Positions 1-12,030 of a stretch of DNA of 64,000 nt are shown piece after piece. A program made the position numbers and the translations under genes. Origin of the DNA: Atherinomorus stipes. Lineage: Eukaryota > Chordata > Actinopteri > Atheriniformes > Atherinidae. Numbering within the stretch: position 1 is the stretch's first letter; each line of letters opens with the position of its first letter. The stretch covers positions 248,001-312,000 of the forward strand of contig JALJCO010003425.1 of the NCBI GenBank assembly GCA_023101725.1. Direction: 5' to 3'. The notes below the pieces were generated by a model that saw only the letters and a program-made list of their open reading frames with translations, ran no database searches and was not told the DNA's origin.

Positions 1-355
1 AATAAAGTCTTGACAAGTTACAGCATCGTACAGATCCACACAGGTCAGGGTTGTGTTGCAAACTTTCTCTGAGTCTAAAGCAGCGATTCCCGCTGGTCCG
101 ATGCACCTGCGCCTTTCTGCAGCCCGACTGTCCGTCTGCTTACAAGCAGCCGAGCTTTCTTTTCTTTATTCAGACATCAACAGTGAGATAATAAAGTCTG
201 ATTTATATTGACATTTTTCAGTTGTCGCCTTCATCAAAAGTTATAACACTCTGCTGTTAAGATCTTCTGGCTGGTTTGACACCTGCAGCTCCTGGAGACA
301 GAAGACAGGAGGCGATCCGTCGTTTCTATTAAGTAATCTGGACCCTAAAGTTATA
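1..355. other. No gene seen; flank of minisatellite
   Basis: Ordinary AT/GC-balanced DNA. I see no ORF of note, no RNA gene and no recognisable mobile-element end before the tandem array starts. Confidence 0.5.
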
Positions 356-2230
356 GGATCCCACAGTCCGGGTCAGGCTCAGATCCCACAGTCCGGGTCA
401 GGCTCAGATCCCACAGTCCGGGTCAGGCTCGGATCCCACAGTCCGGGTCAGACTCAGATCCCACAGTCCGGGTCAGGCTCAGATCCCACAGTCCGGGTCA
501 GACTCAGATCCCACAGTCCGGGTCAGGCTCAGATCCCACAGTCCGGGTCAGACTCAGATCCCACAGTCCGGGTCAGTCTCAGATCCCACAGTCCGGGTCA
601 GGCTCGGATCCCACAGTCCGGGTCAGACTCAGATCGCACAGTCCGGGTCAGGCTCAGATCCCACAGTCCGGGTCAGACTCAGATCCCACAGTCCGGGTCA
701 GTCTCAGATCCCACAGTCCGGGTCAGACTCAGATCCCACAGTCCGGGTCAGTCTCAGATCCCACAGTCCGGGTCAGGCTCAGATCCCGCAGTCCGGGTCA
801 GGCTCAGATCCCACAGTCCGGGTCAGGCTCAGATCCCACAGTCCGGGTCAGGCTCAGATCCCACAGTCCGGGTCAGACTCAGATCCCACAGTCCGGGTCA
901 GTCTCAGATCCCACAGTCCGGGTCAGACTCAGATCCCACAGTCTGGGTCAGGCTCAGATCTGACAGTCCGGGTCAGACTCAGATCCCACAGTCCGGGTCA
1001 GGCTCAGATCCCACAGTCCGGGTCAGGCTCAGATCCCACAGTCCGGGTCAGGCTCAGATCCCACAGTCCGGGTCAGGCTCAGATCCCACAGTCCGGGTCA
1101 GGCTTAGATCCCACAGTCCGGGTCAGGCTCAGATCCCACAGTCCGGGTCAGGCTTAGATCCCACAGTCCGGGTCAGGCTCAGATCCCACAGTCCGGGTCA
1201 GGCTCAGATCCCACAGTCCGGGTCAGGCTCAGATCCCACAGTCCGGGTCAGGCTCAGATCCCACAGTCCGGGTCAGGCTTAGATCCCACAGTCCGGGTCA
1301 GGCTCAGATCCCACAGTCCGGGCCAGGCTCAGATCCCACAGTCCGGGCCAGGCTCAGATCCCACAGTCCGGGTCAGGCTCAGATCCCACAGTCCGGGTCA
1401 GGCTCAGATCCCACAGTCCGGGTCAGGCTCAGATCCCACAGTCCGGGTCAGGCTTAGATCCCACAGTCCGGGTCAGGCTTAGATCCCACAGTCCGGGTCA
1501 GACTTAGATCCCACAGTCCGGGTCAGGCTCAGATCCCACAGTCCGGGTCAGGCTTAGATCCCACAGTCCGGGTCAGGCTCAGATCCCACAGTCCGGGTCA
1601 GGCTCAGATCCGACAGTCCGGGTCAGGCTCAGATCCCACAGTCCGGGTCAGGCTCAGATCCCACAGACCGGGTCAGGCTCGGATCCCACAGTCCGGGTCA
1701 GGCTCAGATCCCACAGTCCGGGTCAGAATCAGATCCCACAGTCCGGGTCAGGCTCAGATCCCACAGTCCGGGTCAGGCTGGGATCCCACAGTCCGGGTCA
1801 GACTCAGATCCCACAGTCCGGGTCAGGCTCAGATCCGACAGTCCGGGTCAGGCTGGGATCCCACAGTCCGGGTCAGGCTCAGATCCCACAGTCCGGGTCA
1901 GGCTCAGATCCGACAGTCCGGGTCAGGCTGGGATCCCACAGTCCGGGTCAGGCTCAGATCCGATAGTCCGGGTCAGGCTCAGACCCCACAGTCCGGGTCA
2001 GACTCAGATCCCACAGTCCGGGTCAGACTCAGATCCCACAGTCCGGGTCAGAATCAGATCCCACAGTCCGGGTCAGACTCAGATCCCACAGTCCGGGTCA
2101 GAATCAGATCCCACAGTCCGGGTCAGGCTCAGATCCCACAGTCCGGGTCAGGCTCAGATCCCACAGTCCGGGTCAGTCTCAGATCCCACAGTCCGGGTCA
2201 GACTCAGATCCCACAGTCCGGGTCAGGCTT
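356..2230. repeat. 25-bp minisatellite, 75 copies
   Basis: A 25-bp unit with core CCCACAGTCCGGGTCAG runs head to tail for 1875 bp, which is exactly 75 units. The register at both ends is the same, so there is no net indel. Variation is mostly substitution at a few places: GGCTC, GACTC, GTCTC, GAATC or GCTTA at the unit end, and rare changes in the CCACA part. Nearly every unit has a GATC, several as GGATCC. The length is not a multiple of three and no reading frame stays open, so it is not coding. There are no unique spacers, so it is not a CRISPR array. Confidence 0.97.
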
Positions 2231-3297
2231 GGACCAGCCTCCGCCTGTCTGAGCTGCTGCTTCAGGGTAGAAGCTGGATGAGGAGGGATTTCTGACGTAG
2301 ATTCTATTGTTCGGTCAGACAGGAACATTTATGAATCACACGTGGACACAATAATAAGATCATTTATATGATCAGATGTGCGCTCATTTCCACGCTTGTT
2401 TGATTAACGGGGCCGCTGACTTTTATACGCCTGAAATGGCGTCTTTGCAAGAAAAGTCACGTGTCTGGCAGAGACCGATTGTCAACATTTACCCGGCGTT
2501 TGAGGGCTTTTAATTCACGTATTTCTTTAGCCAGTTAAGGAGGACATGTTAATCCCAAGCCAATGGGTCAGCAGGTTGGTAACTTTGCCGTTTAATGAAA
2601 GAAAGTGAGGACAACAAAACCCGCTAAAGACTGATAGCAATTAGCAAAGTGCGCTACAGGAAAGTAGTCTAAACAACTCGACTCTCACTCGAGAATTTGC
2701 TCGGCCATAAAAGTTTTATAGTCATTTATTACTCATGGCAACAACGTCACCTCATTGTCAGTCTAAATGAGGAAAAAAAATCTGTTTTCTCTGGCCAGCA
2801 TCACTTCGCTAGTCCCAGAAATGAACTTCCTGTTTACATGCTGATGTAATTCACGTGCGTCTGGCTGTGATGTGGCGCATGCTCAGTATGTGCAAATGAA
2901 CATCAACCCTTAAAAACAATTCTTTAACAACAGATGCAGATAATACGGAGTTAAACGTCCCGTATAACATTCACGCTAAGTGGAGACGTAGTTTTTATTA
3001 TCGTTATTATTGCTATTTTCATTCACGTACTGCAGATGTGGCGATGCGCATGGGAAAAAATGACGTCATCCATTCATTCACTCATTTAGCAGCCCCCCTA
3101 GTTAAAACACCTTCCCTCGCGCAGGGATGAATGACTGCAGAAACCAGGCTTTTAACTGGACAGGTTGATGGAAGGATGAGCAGCAGCTGTGCAGCGTTTC
3201 TGTTGAGCTATCTGCACAGCTGTGGAGAAAGAGGGAAGACAGGACAGCAGAGGACGCCAAAGGGGCAGGGTGGAGTCAACCATGACACTGACACGAT
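2231..3297. other. No gene seen
   Basis: About 1 kb without a supportable gene. Short ORFs near 3131-3322 have no recognisable domain and overlap the inverted-repeat element that follows. Confidence 0.4.
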
Positions 3298-4061
3298 GGC
3301 CCAATCCCAAACCGCCCCCTAAACACTACCCCTCCGTTTGCGCGTTCCCGCGGAGGCTCCGCCATATTAAGGGCCGTCCCAAACCGTGGAGGGTGAGTGG
3401 ATTGTTCAGCCCTCAATCAGAGTCTGCATCAGTGCAGACTTGCCTGAATTTTGCAGCGGGTGCAACGGCTAAATGGAGGAGGAAACAGTCGTGTCCTGCA
3501 TGAGTTCCGCACGTGTCATGCATGTTTGTCAATATTGAAAGAAAAAACACGAATGGAGTTATTTTATGGGGTAAAAAAAAAAAGCGATGACAGGTGCGCT
3601 GTAGGTATCCTTCACACCACTGGTGCTCATGGAAGGAAATGTTTGAGCAGAAAAGAGAATTATAGTTCTCTAATTGGTATAATAAGAATAATAATGATGA
3701 TACTGATAATTATGGGATATTAATAATAATGGTGACAATGATAATTCGTAATAATAATAATAATTATCATTTATTTAATTGTTTAGGATCATGATTATTA
3801 TTATTTATTTAAAATAAAACATTGTTCTTCACACATGAGTGTGAGTTAGTTTTTCCACACAGATTTATTTGACACAGGCGTGTTTTTGTTGCCACGGCGA
3901 TGACTGCTTTCCTTTTCCAGTTGGGGGACGAGGGCGTCTCGTTCTCATTAACACCCTCTACCTGCAATCAAGGCGCCCTCTACAGCTGCAAGTGTGACTT
4001 CATTGGGAGTGACACTCGATAGTTAAGGGGTCGTGTGTAGGGGGCGGTTTGGGATTGGGCC
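3298..4061. mobile_element. Terminal-inverted-repeat DNA transposon, non-autonomous
   Basis: The left end GGCCCAATCCCAAACCGCCC (3298-3317) is matched in inverse by the right end finishing GGTTTGGGATTGGGCC at 4061. The inverted repeat continues through CCCCCTA-CACTA, giving a 764-bp element. No transposase is encoded; the interior is AT-rich with short (AAT)n-like tracts near 3680-3800. I could not define a target duplication, so the superfamily is open. The pattern of inverted ends around a non-coding body is typical of fish MITEs. Confidence 0.75.
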
Positions 4062-5285
4062 TATATTAAATGTGTCTTTGCTGCAGAAAATGGCGCGCGC
4101 ATAACATTATCATGCTAGCTAATGCTAACAGAGACAGCTGTGGTGTTGCTGAGAGTTAATGACTAATCTGGGAGATATTGTGAAATATCAGGTTATTTGC
4201 TCTGATCAGGGCAACGTTGGGACCAGAAAATAAAACCAGTTCAGTCAGAAACACAAACGGATCAGGAAGACGGCGTCCTGCAGCCTTTAGCTTCATCTGC
4301 AGGACATGTGAAGGCAACGTGGTCTGTACAGTCCTGAAACAAAACCAAAAGCCAAATATGGGAGACAATAGAAAAGTAATGACCTTTAAGAGTTTAAAAG
4401 TTTTTTTTTTTACAACTTTGATAAGTAATAACATGATTTGCGTTTTATATTCCAGTGTGGTTTATCATTAAAATCAGTTTGTGATGATGAATAATAGTTC
4501 ACATTAATGCACCAATGTAAAAAGAATATGTCAGAATATGTTGGAGATCTCCAGTTAACATACCTGTAGGTTATCATGACCTTAGACGACTGTCCAACGC
4601 TGTAAGTCCAGATACTCATGCTGCTTTCCATGTCGGCAGAGACAAGCTAATGAGGACCAGTTCCCTAAGCAATGGCAGCGCCACAAGATGGCGCAAAACA
4701 CAAAACGCCCTCAGATTGGTCTGTATTTTAATTTTACAGCCTCCTGTCTTCACTTACTTCGCTTTCTTACTATTTAAAATAAAAAGCCTCTCCCCCGCGC
4801 TGCACTGGACATCGGTGGATGCCCTCAGTAAAACTTGTCATGTCCAAAAAGATTTAACAGGATTTTCTTCTTTCCTTGTGACATGTTGGCACCTGCGGGA
4901 TTTTACCTGCGAAACATGGAAACCGAACCACCGCAGGACTCTTGTTTGAGCAGCGTCAGGAGACGCGGCAGCCGGCTAACAGCTAGCAGCTGTAACTCTG
5001 GCCTTGTAAATAAATATAACATCCTCCACGTGCTGCGTTGGTACTGTAACGATCTGCACACGGATCGGACTATGGATTGGCTCGTTTTACTGATCCTGAT
5101 TTTTACCACTCCAGGATTTTATTCTATATTGGAGCCGATCCCAATCTGAAGATCGGATCGGTGTATTAATGTATTAATGATATTAATGTATTAATGACTG
5201 GCCACCAGCTGTTTATGTCATTTACACACATTTGTAACACCACGACTCGATTATCTCGTTCCCACATGTTAATTATACGTCAGCA
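4062..5285. other. No gene seen; possible decayed repeats
   Basis: AT-rich sequence with short ORFs of no recognisable family. A GATCGGATCGG-like stretch near 5060-5160, followed by small GTATTAAT repeats (5161-5195), resembles the end of an old DNA transposon, but I cannot delimit it. Confidence 0.35.
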
Positions 5286-5309
5286 GCTCTGACAACTGAA
5301 CCAACTGAA

Positions 5310-6075
5310 CAGCTCTAAAACTGAAGTCCTCCTAGTCGGCACACCTCACATTCTTTCCAAAACCAATAACTTCTCCATTACCCTCGATGACTCAACTGTC
5401 CTCCCCTCCCCCAGGTTAAGAGTCTGGGTGTCGTCCTCGACAGCACACTCTCCTTCCAGTCTCACATTAACAACATCACCTGGTCCACCTACTTCCACCT
5501 GCGTAGCATCTCTCGTCTCCGTCCCTCTCTCACTCCCCAAACTACCCCCATCCTTGTTCAGTCTCATCACCTCTCACATTGACTACTGGAACTCACTTCT
5601 TTTTGGCCTCCCAAACAAGTCCCTCCAGAAACTGCAGCTCCTCCAAAACTCTGCAGCACGCCTGATTACACGGACCCCATTTCTCATCCATCCCCCGTTC
5701 CCCCGGCCCGTCTGGTCTCAATGGGGAACCGGGCATTTAGTCGCTCTGCTCCCCATCTCTGGAACTCCCTCCATCCTGATCTCCGTACTCTGGACTCCTT
5801 CCCTCTTTTCAAATCCAGACTCAAAGCCTTTCTGTTCAGACAGTCTTATTCCACCATATTATCTTATTCCACTGTTAGAGTCCATATGCATCACTCCAAT
5901 GTTGTTTTCTTCCCTGTTTTACTTCCTGTAGTTTTGTTTTCTTTGGTACCTCTCATGCTTGTGTTTTTACTGTTTTGGCTTCTTGTTTTAATGTTTATCT
6001 GCCTGTACAGTGTCCTTGGGTGTTTTGAAAAGGCGCTTTCAAATAAAATGTATTATTATTAATATTATTATTACC
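5310..6075 (+). pseudogene. LINE (L2/CR1-like) reverse transcriptase C-terminus and 3' tail, broken
   Basis: The translated pieces follow the end of a Jockey-superfamily LINE ORF2. They show a KTEVLLVGTPH block, then [15 protein letters not shown] sequence in another frame, then an [22 protein letters not shown] block and QNSAARLITRTP. The pieces lie in different frames because of small indels and stop codons, so this is a dead 5'-truncated copy. The 3' end has the fish LINE tail with CAGTGTCCTTGGGTG, then AAATAAAATG and an (ATT)n tail at about 6040-6075. Clade assignment between L2, CR1 and Rex1-type is uncertain. Confidence 0.82.
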
Positions 6076-6692
6076 AGGATTTAATAATGCATGACCACGG
6101 ATGATATCTCATGACTGCACCTTAGTATCAACAGCTGCATCACCACGTCAGTCAGGAAATGAAACTGAAAGTGGCATACAAGATCAACACGCCAGAATTT
6201 GATTCTGAGGGTTTTAAATTTGTGTTACGTTTCGGGCGTGTTTTTTCCCTGCTGATGTGATCAGAGGCTCCATACATACAGACTTTACCTCTGAATTATC
6301 AACCGCTGCTTTCATCTCCTGATGATATAACATTTATATCTCCATTCTCCTCTACATGGAGTCTCATGGGACAGGATTTTACCAGATTTACAGCTTACAC
6401 CATTTAATAGAAACACTTGCATATTGCAATTGTACTTTTAGAAATTGAAGAAATTTCACTTTTATTTTTCGAAAAGTTGTAATGGAAACCCACCTATTGT
6501 GATGTTACCTTTTGCCAAATCAGTGACCAATCTCTATAATTCCGCATTTTATTTTACTTATTTGACGAAGACTGGTCCAGATCCAGTGGATCCAGTTTTT
6601 CTTGGCATTTTTTCATTAACTGGACAGTAATAATCAGAATGAATGTTTTATACCAAATTGTTGAGATAATACTTAAATACAATAACAACAAC
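6076..6692. other. No gene seen
   Basis: AT-rich sequence. Nothing beyond short random ORFs. Confidence 0.4.
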
Positions 6693-6695
6693 TAA

Positions 6696-7175
6696 AGCCC
6701 CGTTTCCACCCCCGGGTCTGGGTCTGGGTCGGGTCGGGCCAGGCTGGATCGAGTGGGTTTTGGTACGGATGTGTTGATTTCACGCCGCGTTCCCACAGCT
6801 TCCCTTACTCTGGAAGCAGAGAATTAGCTGGACAGTGCTGCTATGTGATCGCGTGACATCATCGCCCTGCAACGCCATTTAACCAAAACACCGCACCACA
6901 CGTGACAGAAACAAAAGGAGTCACCCCTGCTTTGTTTTTAGGCTGGGTCAGGCAGGAAGTGAGATTTTTCAACGAATCAATGGATTGCTGTGTGTTAGCT
7001 CCACCTATTTGGTCCAGATCAGTTACATCAGTACCCCTACCAAAGGGTACCAAAGAAGTAGGCTGGGCCGGGTCGGATATAAGGGTACCCGTCCCAGGTT
7101 TTATCTGTGGAGACGCAAAAGAACGTGGAGTGATCCGGCCCGACCCGACCCAGACCCACTGGTGGAAATGGGGCT
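6696..7175. mobile_element. PIF/Harbinger-type MITE with TAA target duplication
   Basis: The left end AGCCCCGTTTCCACC (6696) is inverted at the right end GGTGGAAATGGGGCT (to 7175). Adjoining GGGTCTGGGTCGGGTC and GACCCGACCCAGACCC blocks extend the inverted repeat to about 40 bp. TAA flanks both sides (6693-6695, 7176-7178). A 3-bp TWA duplication is characteristic of PIF/Harbinger elements. The 480-bp body encodes no transposase, so mobility would have depended on an autonomous relative. Confidence 0.8.
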
Positions 7176-7178
7176 TAA

Positions 7179-8235
7179 GTGGTCAAAACCACAACCCGTA
7201 ATGGGATAACTCCCCCACACCAAAGGGCAGAGATGTCTCAGGCAGGTTTACTTCCACAAATGTTTAATCAGATTTATTATAGTCTCTGAACTATATAAAC
7301 AGTTTAATATGTCAGCTTATTCCTGAACAGCATCTGCTGCCACCCAGGCCTAAAACAGCTTCAGGTCTTAAAGGGTAAAAGGCAATAGAGTGCTGAACAT
7401 TTTCTAATCTGCCCCCAAGGAGCCAAAAGATCCACTACACAATCTTAGAAAATAACAAAGTGGAAGCAATGAACATTGAAAATAGGTACTCATGAAACAA
7501 AACAAACAAAATTACACAAATACTACATCATTAGGTCTCATATACCAGCTACATGTGGTGTGGTTGGCCCGTTTCCATCCCGTTTTTCTTTCCTCAAGTC
7601 AGACTTGATCCGTAGTCATCTGGAATTATGCCAGGCCATTCCTCAGCCTGTCCCTTCAACCATCTCACATTCCACAGTCGAGCTCTTGTCAGGCAGTCGA
7701 CGGCAGAACAAGCCACCCTCTAATTGCCTCATTTCAGTCCTCTGTAGTGAAAATGACCGTTCTAAAGTGTAGGAGAAAATGACATTTAAACAATGACTTG
7801 CTCTTTCTTCTTGTCCCCAGTTCCCTTCCACCTGTGATGTCAGGATTTAACATCACTGATAACATTATAATTAAAACTCAGTCTTCAGTTCCTTCTTTCC
7901 TCTCCCTTTTCATTTTCTTCCAGCTTCCGCTGTTGTGAAGGATAAAGGAAAAGCTCACATCCGTAGTGAATGTTGACCTAAAGTCTTCGGAGATCAGAGC
8001 TCTGTAAGAGGACTGATGATGGAAAGTATTTGGTAAGATTATCAAAGATTGGCTTTTCTTCCTGAGGGATCAACTAAAACACAACCTGGCAGAGAATCAG
8101 TGTAGTTTCCATTCCTTTCCATCGAGCATCAATTGGAAATTTTAAATCTTGGATCCCACGAGGAGTTGCAAATGAACAATTATATTTTAAAAAAATCATG
8201 CTGATTTTAGATCCATCAAGTTCATTCAAAGATCC
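7179..8235. other. No gene seen
   Basis: About 1 kb of AT-rich DNA without a recognisable gene or element end. Confidence 0.4.
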
Positions 8236-8935
8236 ATGGTGGCAGAGCACCAGGGGGTTATGCTGAGGGCTCTGGATGTTGTGGGGTTGTCCTGGAGGAC
8301 ATACCTTTACAATGTCAATGGAGGTCTTGGATATCTGGGGAGTAGCAAACTGGGGTGGTGGTCCCCGTTTTCAGAAGGGGGGACATGGAAGGATGCTCCA
8401 TCTATCGGGGGTATCACACCTCTCATCTTTCCTGGGAAAGTTTAATCCAGGTGTTGTAAAGGAGGCTCTTGCTGAATATCAAACCTTGACCCTTGTGGAA
8501 TTGCTGAAGTGGGTTTGACCATCGAGTTACATGCGTTTTGTGGACTTAGAGAGGGCTAAAACTGGGTTCCTCAGGGGATTTGGTAGGGGGTGTTGTATGG
8601 GGTGCCACTGTTGCAGGCTATTAGGTCGCCTACACTTCGTGCATCCGTGTCACAAAGAGGAAAGTTCAGAGGATAGGTTGGACTCAAGCAATGCTCCCCT
8701 TTGCCACATATCTGGTTTGTGGTCTTCATATACAAAACCTCAAGGAGCAGCTGGGGAAAGGAAGGGGTCTGGTTTGGGAACAGAAGTGTTTCATTTCTGA
8801 TTTTTGCAGATGATGTGAGTCTGTTGCCTTCCTGGGATGAAGATCTCCGGGACATGCAGGGGAAGTTCACTACTTAATGTGAAACAGTCAGGATGGAAAT
8901 AAGCTTTTCTAAAGCCCAATCTCTTTTTTACCCCT
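8236..8935 (+). pseudogene. LINE reverse transcriptase remnant
   Basis: A degraded LINE ORF2 piece. Recognisable blocks are GGITPLIFPGKV (about 8410), MRFVDLERAK in the next frame (about 8531) and FADDVSLLPSWDEDL (about 8808), where F-A-D-D is the reverse transcriptase catalytic box. These occur in the expected order, but the frame changes several times and the region between them is shortened. The block order matches a large fish LINE family often labelled LINE-1-like; I cannot fix the clade. The minus-strand fragment at 28150-28430 may be the same family. Confidence 0.65.
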
Positions 8936-9411
8936 TCCTTTTAGCCCATGCCACTTAAAATGAAGTAAAAATATACTACATATTGGGACACCCCTTCAAC
9001 AATCGCATACGTCATCAGTGGTCCTTGTAGCTTGTTTGTAAGCAGATGTGCACTGAGCTGTCAGTGCAAATCTTAGGAAATCATCCATCTTCAGCTGTGG
9101 ATCAACATTAACATGTAAGTTTGATTTGTGCATGACATTCCTGTTTGTGTCAAATTCCACACAGGTAAAAAAAAAAAAAGCTAAACGTGCTGTGAGACTG
9201 CATTCAGGATTCTAACTTTCCCAGTAATAAATGTTAGCATCAGATGAGCAAAGCTTTTCAAAGTTGAAACTAATTAAAAATGTTTTGCGTCCCCCTGTGC
9301 ACTGAAAAAATATTATTTATACAGCACTTTTTATGCATAATAGCTTTACAAAGAGCTTCACATTTTAAAAGCAACACATTACATCAACAGTCCCCCAAGT
9401 TTATCTCAAAC
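8936..9411. other. No gene seen
   Basis: AT-rich; one A-run near 9168-9179. No gene signal. Confidence 0.35.
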
Positions 9412-9480
9412 AACACACATACACATGCATACACATACATACTCTCTCTCATTTGCACACACAACCCCCCCCCCCCCCCC
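9412..9480. repeat. Impure (CA)n/(CATA)n tract ending in poly-C
   Basis: Interrupted CACATACACATGCATACA sequence leads into an uninterrupted run of C ending at 9480. Simple-sequence DNA; the short ORFs through it are not genes. Confidence 0.8.
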
Positions 9481-9602
9481 ATTAACAGCCTATCCCGAAG
9501 ACATGGTGCATCCCCACAATATGTGTATCTGCACATTAACCCAAGGGTGATAATGTCATGTGGGATTGATGTATTTGGATAAATTACATTTCCATGTAAT
9601 GG

Positions 9603-9756
9603 AGGGGTGTCCAGCAGGTAAGCCATGCCCCCTACTCCAACACACCTGACTCTAAGTGAACCAATTAGCCCATGAAGTTCCCCACAATGACTACTAATTT
9701 GAGTCAGGTGTGATGGGGAAAGGAGGCCTAAAAAACTTGCAGGATCATGGCCCTCG
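9603..9756. mobile_element. Fragment of hAT-like MITE
   Basis: GGGGTGTCCAGCAGG at the left, CTCCAACACACCTGACTC inside, then GAGTCAGGTGTG and AACTTGCAGGATCATGGCCC at the right form an imperfect palindrome typical of fish hAT MITEs. The ends are eroded and no 8-bp duplication is visible. Confidence 0.5.
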
Positions 9757-10153
9757 ACTGGAAATGAACGCTGTTTATATAAGGAAAAATAATGCGGAGT
9801 GCAAGTGACTAAATTGTGTTGGAGTAAAAGTTAGTGGATAATTTTAGAATAAAGTGATAAAATTGGGAAGGTTTAAAATGTTACAAAAACTGACATTACT
9901 TCATCAAAACATGATTCAATCTCGCTGTATCAACATGAAATACACAGGTTTATGAATATAAATAAGTTTTGTGAATTTAACTTTTTTTTTTAAGTTGCTG
10001 CAGAATCACATCAACTGTGTGCAACCACTGTCCACTATTGGATTAAGTAAATCCACCCGCTTCTTTTTTTCAGTATGTCACAGGACAGACTGTGTTGGCT
10101 CTCCCTTCTATCAATTATAAATAAAACTGCAACACTTGATTATTAAAGTCTTA
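9757..10153. other. No gene seen
   Basis: AT-rich sequence with no supportable feature. Confidence 0.35.
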
Positions 10154-11522
10154 GGGTGTTTTCACACAGGACCTATTTAAGTTGACCTAACTGGGTTTTG
10201 GTACTGAACACTGCGCGACTGGGTCTGTGTGAACACGCCACCCGCGCTCGTAGTCGACCTTACGCACCCGCTTTCAGACCAGCTGAACAGGGTGGTTTCA
10301 GAGCGGCTTGCATCGACCTGAAATGCGGCGTGAGTGATGTGTGAACGCGCACCAACTTTAGCTCAACCTAAATCCCAAATACTCCACCTTTTTTAACTAA
10401 ACAGGTATCCGTAGCTACTGTTGGGATATCCTTCTTATTGACAGTGTTATACTACAAGTAACAGGATTGCATGGCATACCTGCAACATTTAGTATCATCA
10501 TCTGTTTGCTAGCTGCTAATGCATGGGGTGCTTACAAACACTGGACAAATTACCAACAAGGGCTAGCAGATTACAAACACTCATATTTACTACTCACCGA
10601 TACCTGACTGTTCACTGATAATATCTGCATATGGTCAGACATCACGGTTCAACAGAATCAGTCTGCATCTTGCTCTGGTTTGTCTGGAAATCCGCCGCCA
10701 GTGCATGATAACATCGTTCTCCACACGCAGCCATGCCCGTTTACAACACGCTCTGTCATTCACTTGCTTTTTTTACAACACAGCCACACTTAACTGCTGG
10801 AACAAGTCTACTTACGTCTGGTTGCCATGGATACACAACACTCCAGTCTGGAGAGCGACTGCTGGGCGTGGTGATAAAAAAAAAAACAGATGTTAAACGG
10901 AGCCGTATTAGTTTAATTCTGGTTTCGGAGCGGCTTGCATCAACCTGAGATGTGATGCAAGTGATGTGTGAACTACACCACATACTCCACCTTTTTGAAC
11001 TAAACAGGTATCCGTAGGCAGCTGTACTGTTGGGATATCCTTTTTATTGACAGTGTTATATTACAATAACAGGGTTGCAGCCTAACTGTAATGTTTACTA
11101 TCAACTTGTGTTTGCTAACTACTGATGTATTTCTAATGTTAACATCAATAGACCTGTCACAAACACTGAACACATTACCAACAAGGGCTAGCAGGCTGAG
11201 CGTTAATGCTCATGTTTACAACTCACCAATATCTGCTGTTCACCGATAATATCTGCGTATGGTCAGACTTCACGGTTTGACAGACTCAACCTATACCTTG
11301 CTCTGGTTTGTCACTGCATGATAACATTGTTCTCCACACGCAACCGTGTCTTCAACATGCTACATCGTTCACATGTTTTGTTTATAATACAGCCACGCTT
11401 TGCAGCTAGAATGGGTCTACTTACATCTGGCTGCCATGGATACACAACGCTCCAGTCTGTAGAGCCACTCCTGTGCGCGCTGATTAAGAAGCAGATGTGA
11501 AACGGAGACGTATTAGTTGAAA
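10154..11522. repeat. Tandem duplication, about 627-bp unit, in a DNA-transposon-like body
   Basis: Copy 1 begins with GGTTTCAGAGCGGCTTGCAT at 10294 and copy 2 with GGTTTCGGAGCGGCTTGCAT at 10921. Matching blocks continue in order through both: TAAACAGGTATCCGTAG, TGTTGGGATATCCTT, GGTCAGAC.TCACGGTT, GCCATGGATACACAAC and ACGGAG.CGTATTAGTT. Copy 2 ends near 11522. The left flank (10154) starts AGGGTGTTTTCACACAGGAC, a terminus style common in fish DNA transposons, but no matching right end was found. No coding potential is conserved between the copies. Confidence 0.8.
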
Positions 11523-11803
11523 ATTGAAACATTGTAACCTTTTCAGTGCTGCACCCGGCTCCGCCCACATATATCTGAAAACTTTGCGTCCGATAAAAGC
11601 AAAGACAGTGACTCAATCATGATCAGTTTCTGGGCAATTTATGCATGTTGAGTTCATCATTTGTTTAAAAGTAAAGGTGTTTGTAGTTGTACCAACCTAC
11701 ATGAACATACATGTATATTAGGAATAGAAAGTGTCCTAAGAAAAGCTGTGTTAGGAGACCTGTGTCTTATGTTGCTTCTTTACGTTCAGGTGTGATGGTG
11801 TAA

Positions 11804-12030
11804 AGGGCCTTTCAGACAGAGCATGGTTTTCGCAGTGCTCACCGCCGGGTAGGGCACAGAGCCGGCGGCAGAGCACAGTGCCAGTGAGCACGTCGGGCAT
11901 GCGTTGCTAAGCGACAGAACAGGAAGTGTTTTCTCTCCAGCGCGCTTTGTTGTGAAAGATGGACCTCTCATCATCGCAGCAAAGAGCTTTTCTCCTGAGG
12001 AGGAAGAAAAGGTCAGCAGCAAATAATTTC
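11804..12030 (+). mobile_element. PIF/Harbinger-like 5' end with start of an ORF
   Basis: A TAA (11801-11803) precedes AGGGCCTTTCAGACAG, and a similar end occurs at 55237 followed by the same GGTTTTCGC-GCTCACCGC block. An ATG at 11959 opens a short reading frame beginning MDLSSSQQRAFLLRRKKRS, which resembles the basic N-terminus of Harbinger-derived proteins. The frame then runs into the L2-type repeat that starts at about 12031, so only the 5' end of the element survives. Family assignment rests on terminus style and is tentative. Confidence 0.45.

Noticed and set aside
356..2230. CRISPR-like array
   Set aside because: 25-bp units are directly adjacent with no variable spacers, in a vertebrate genome.
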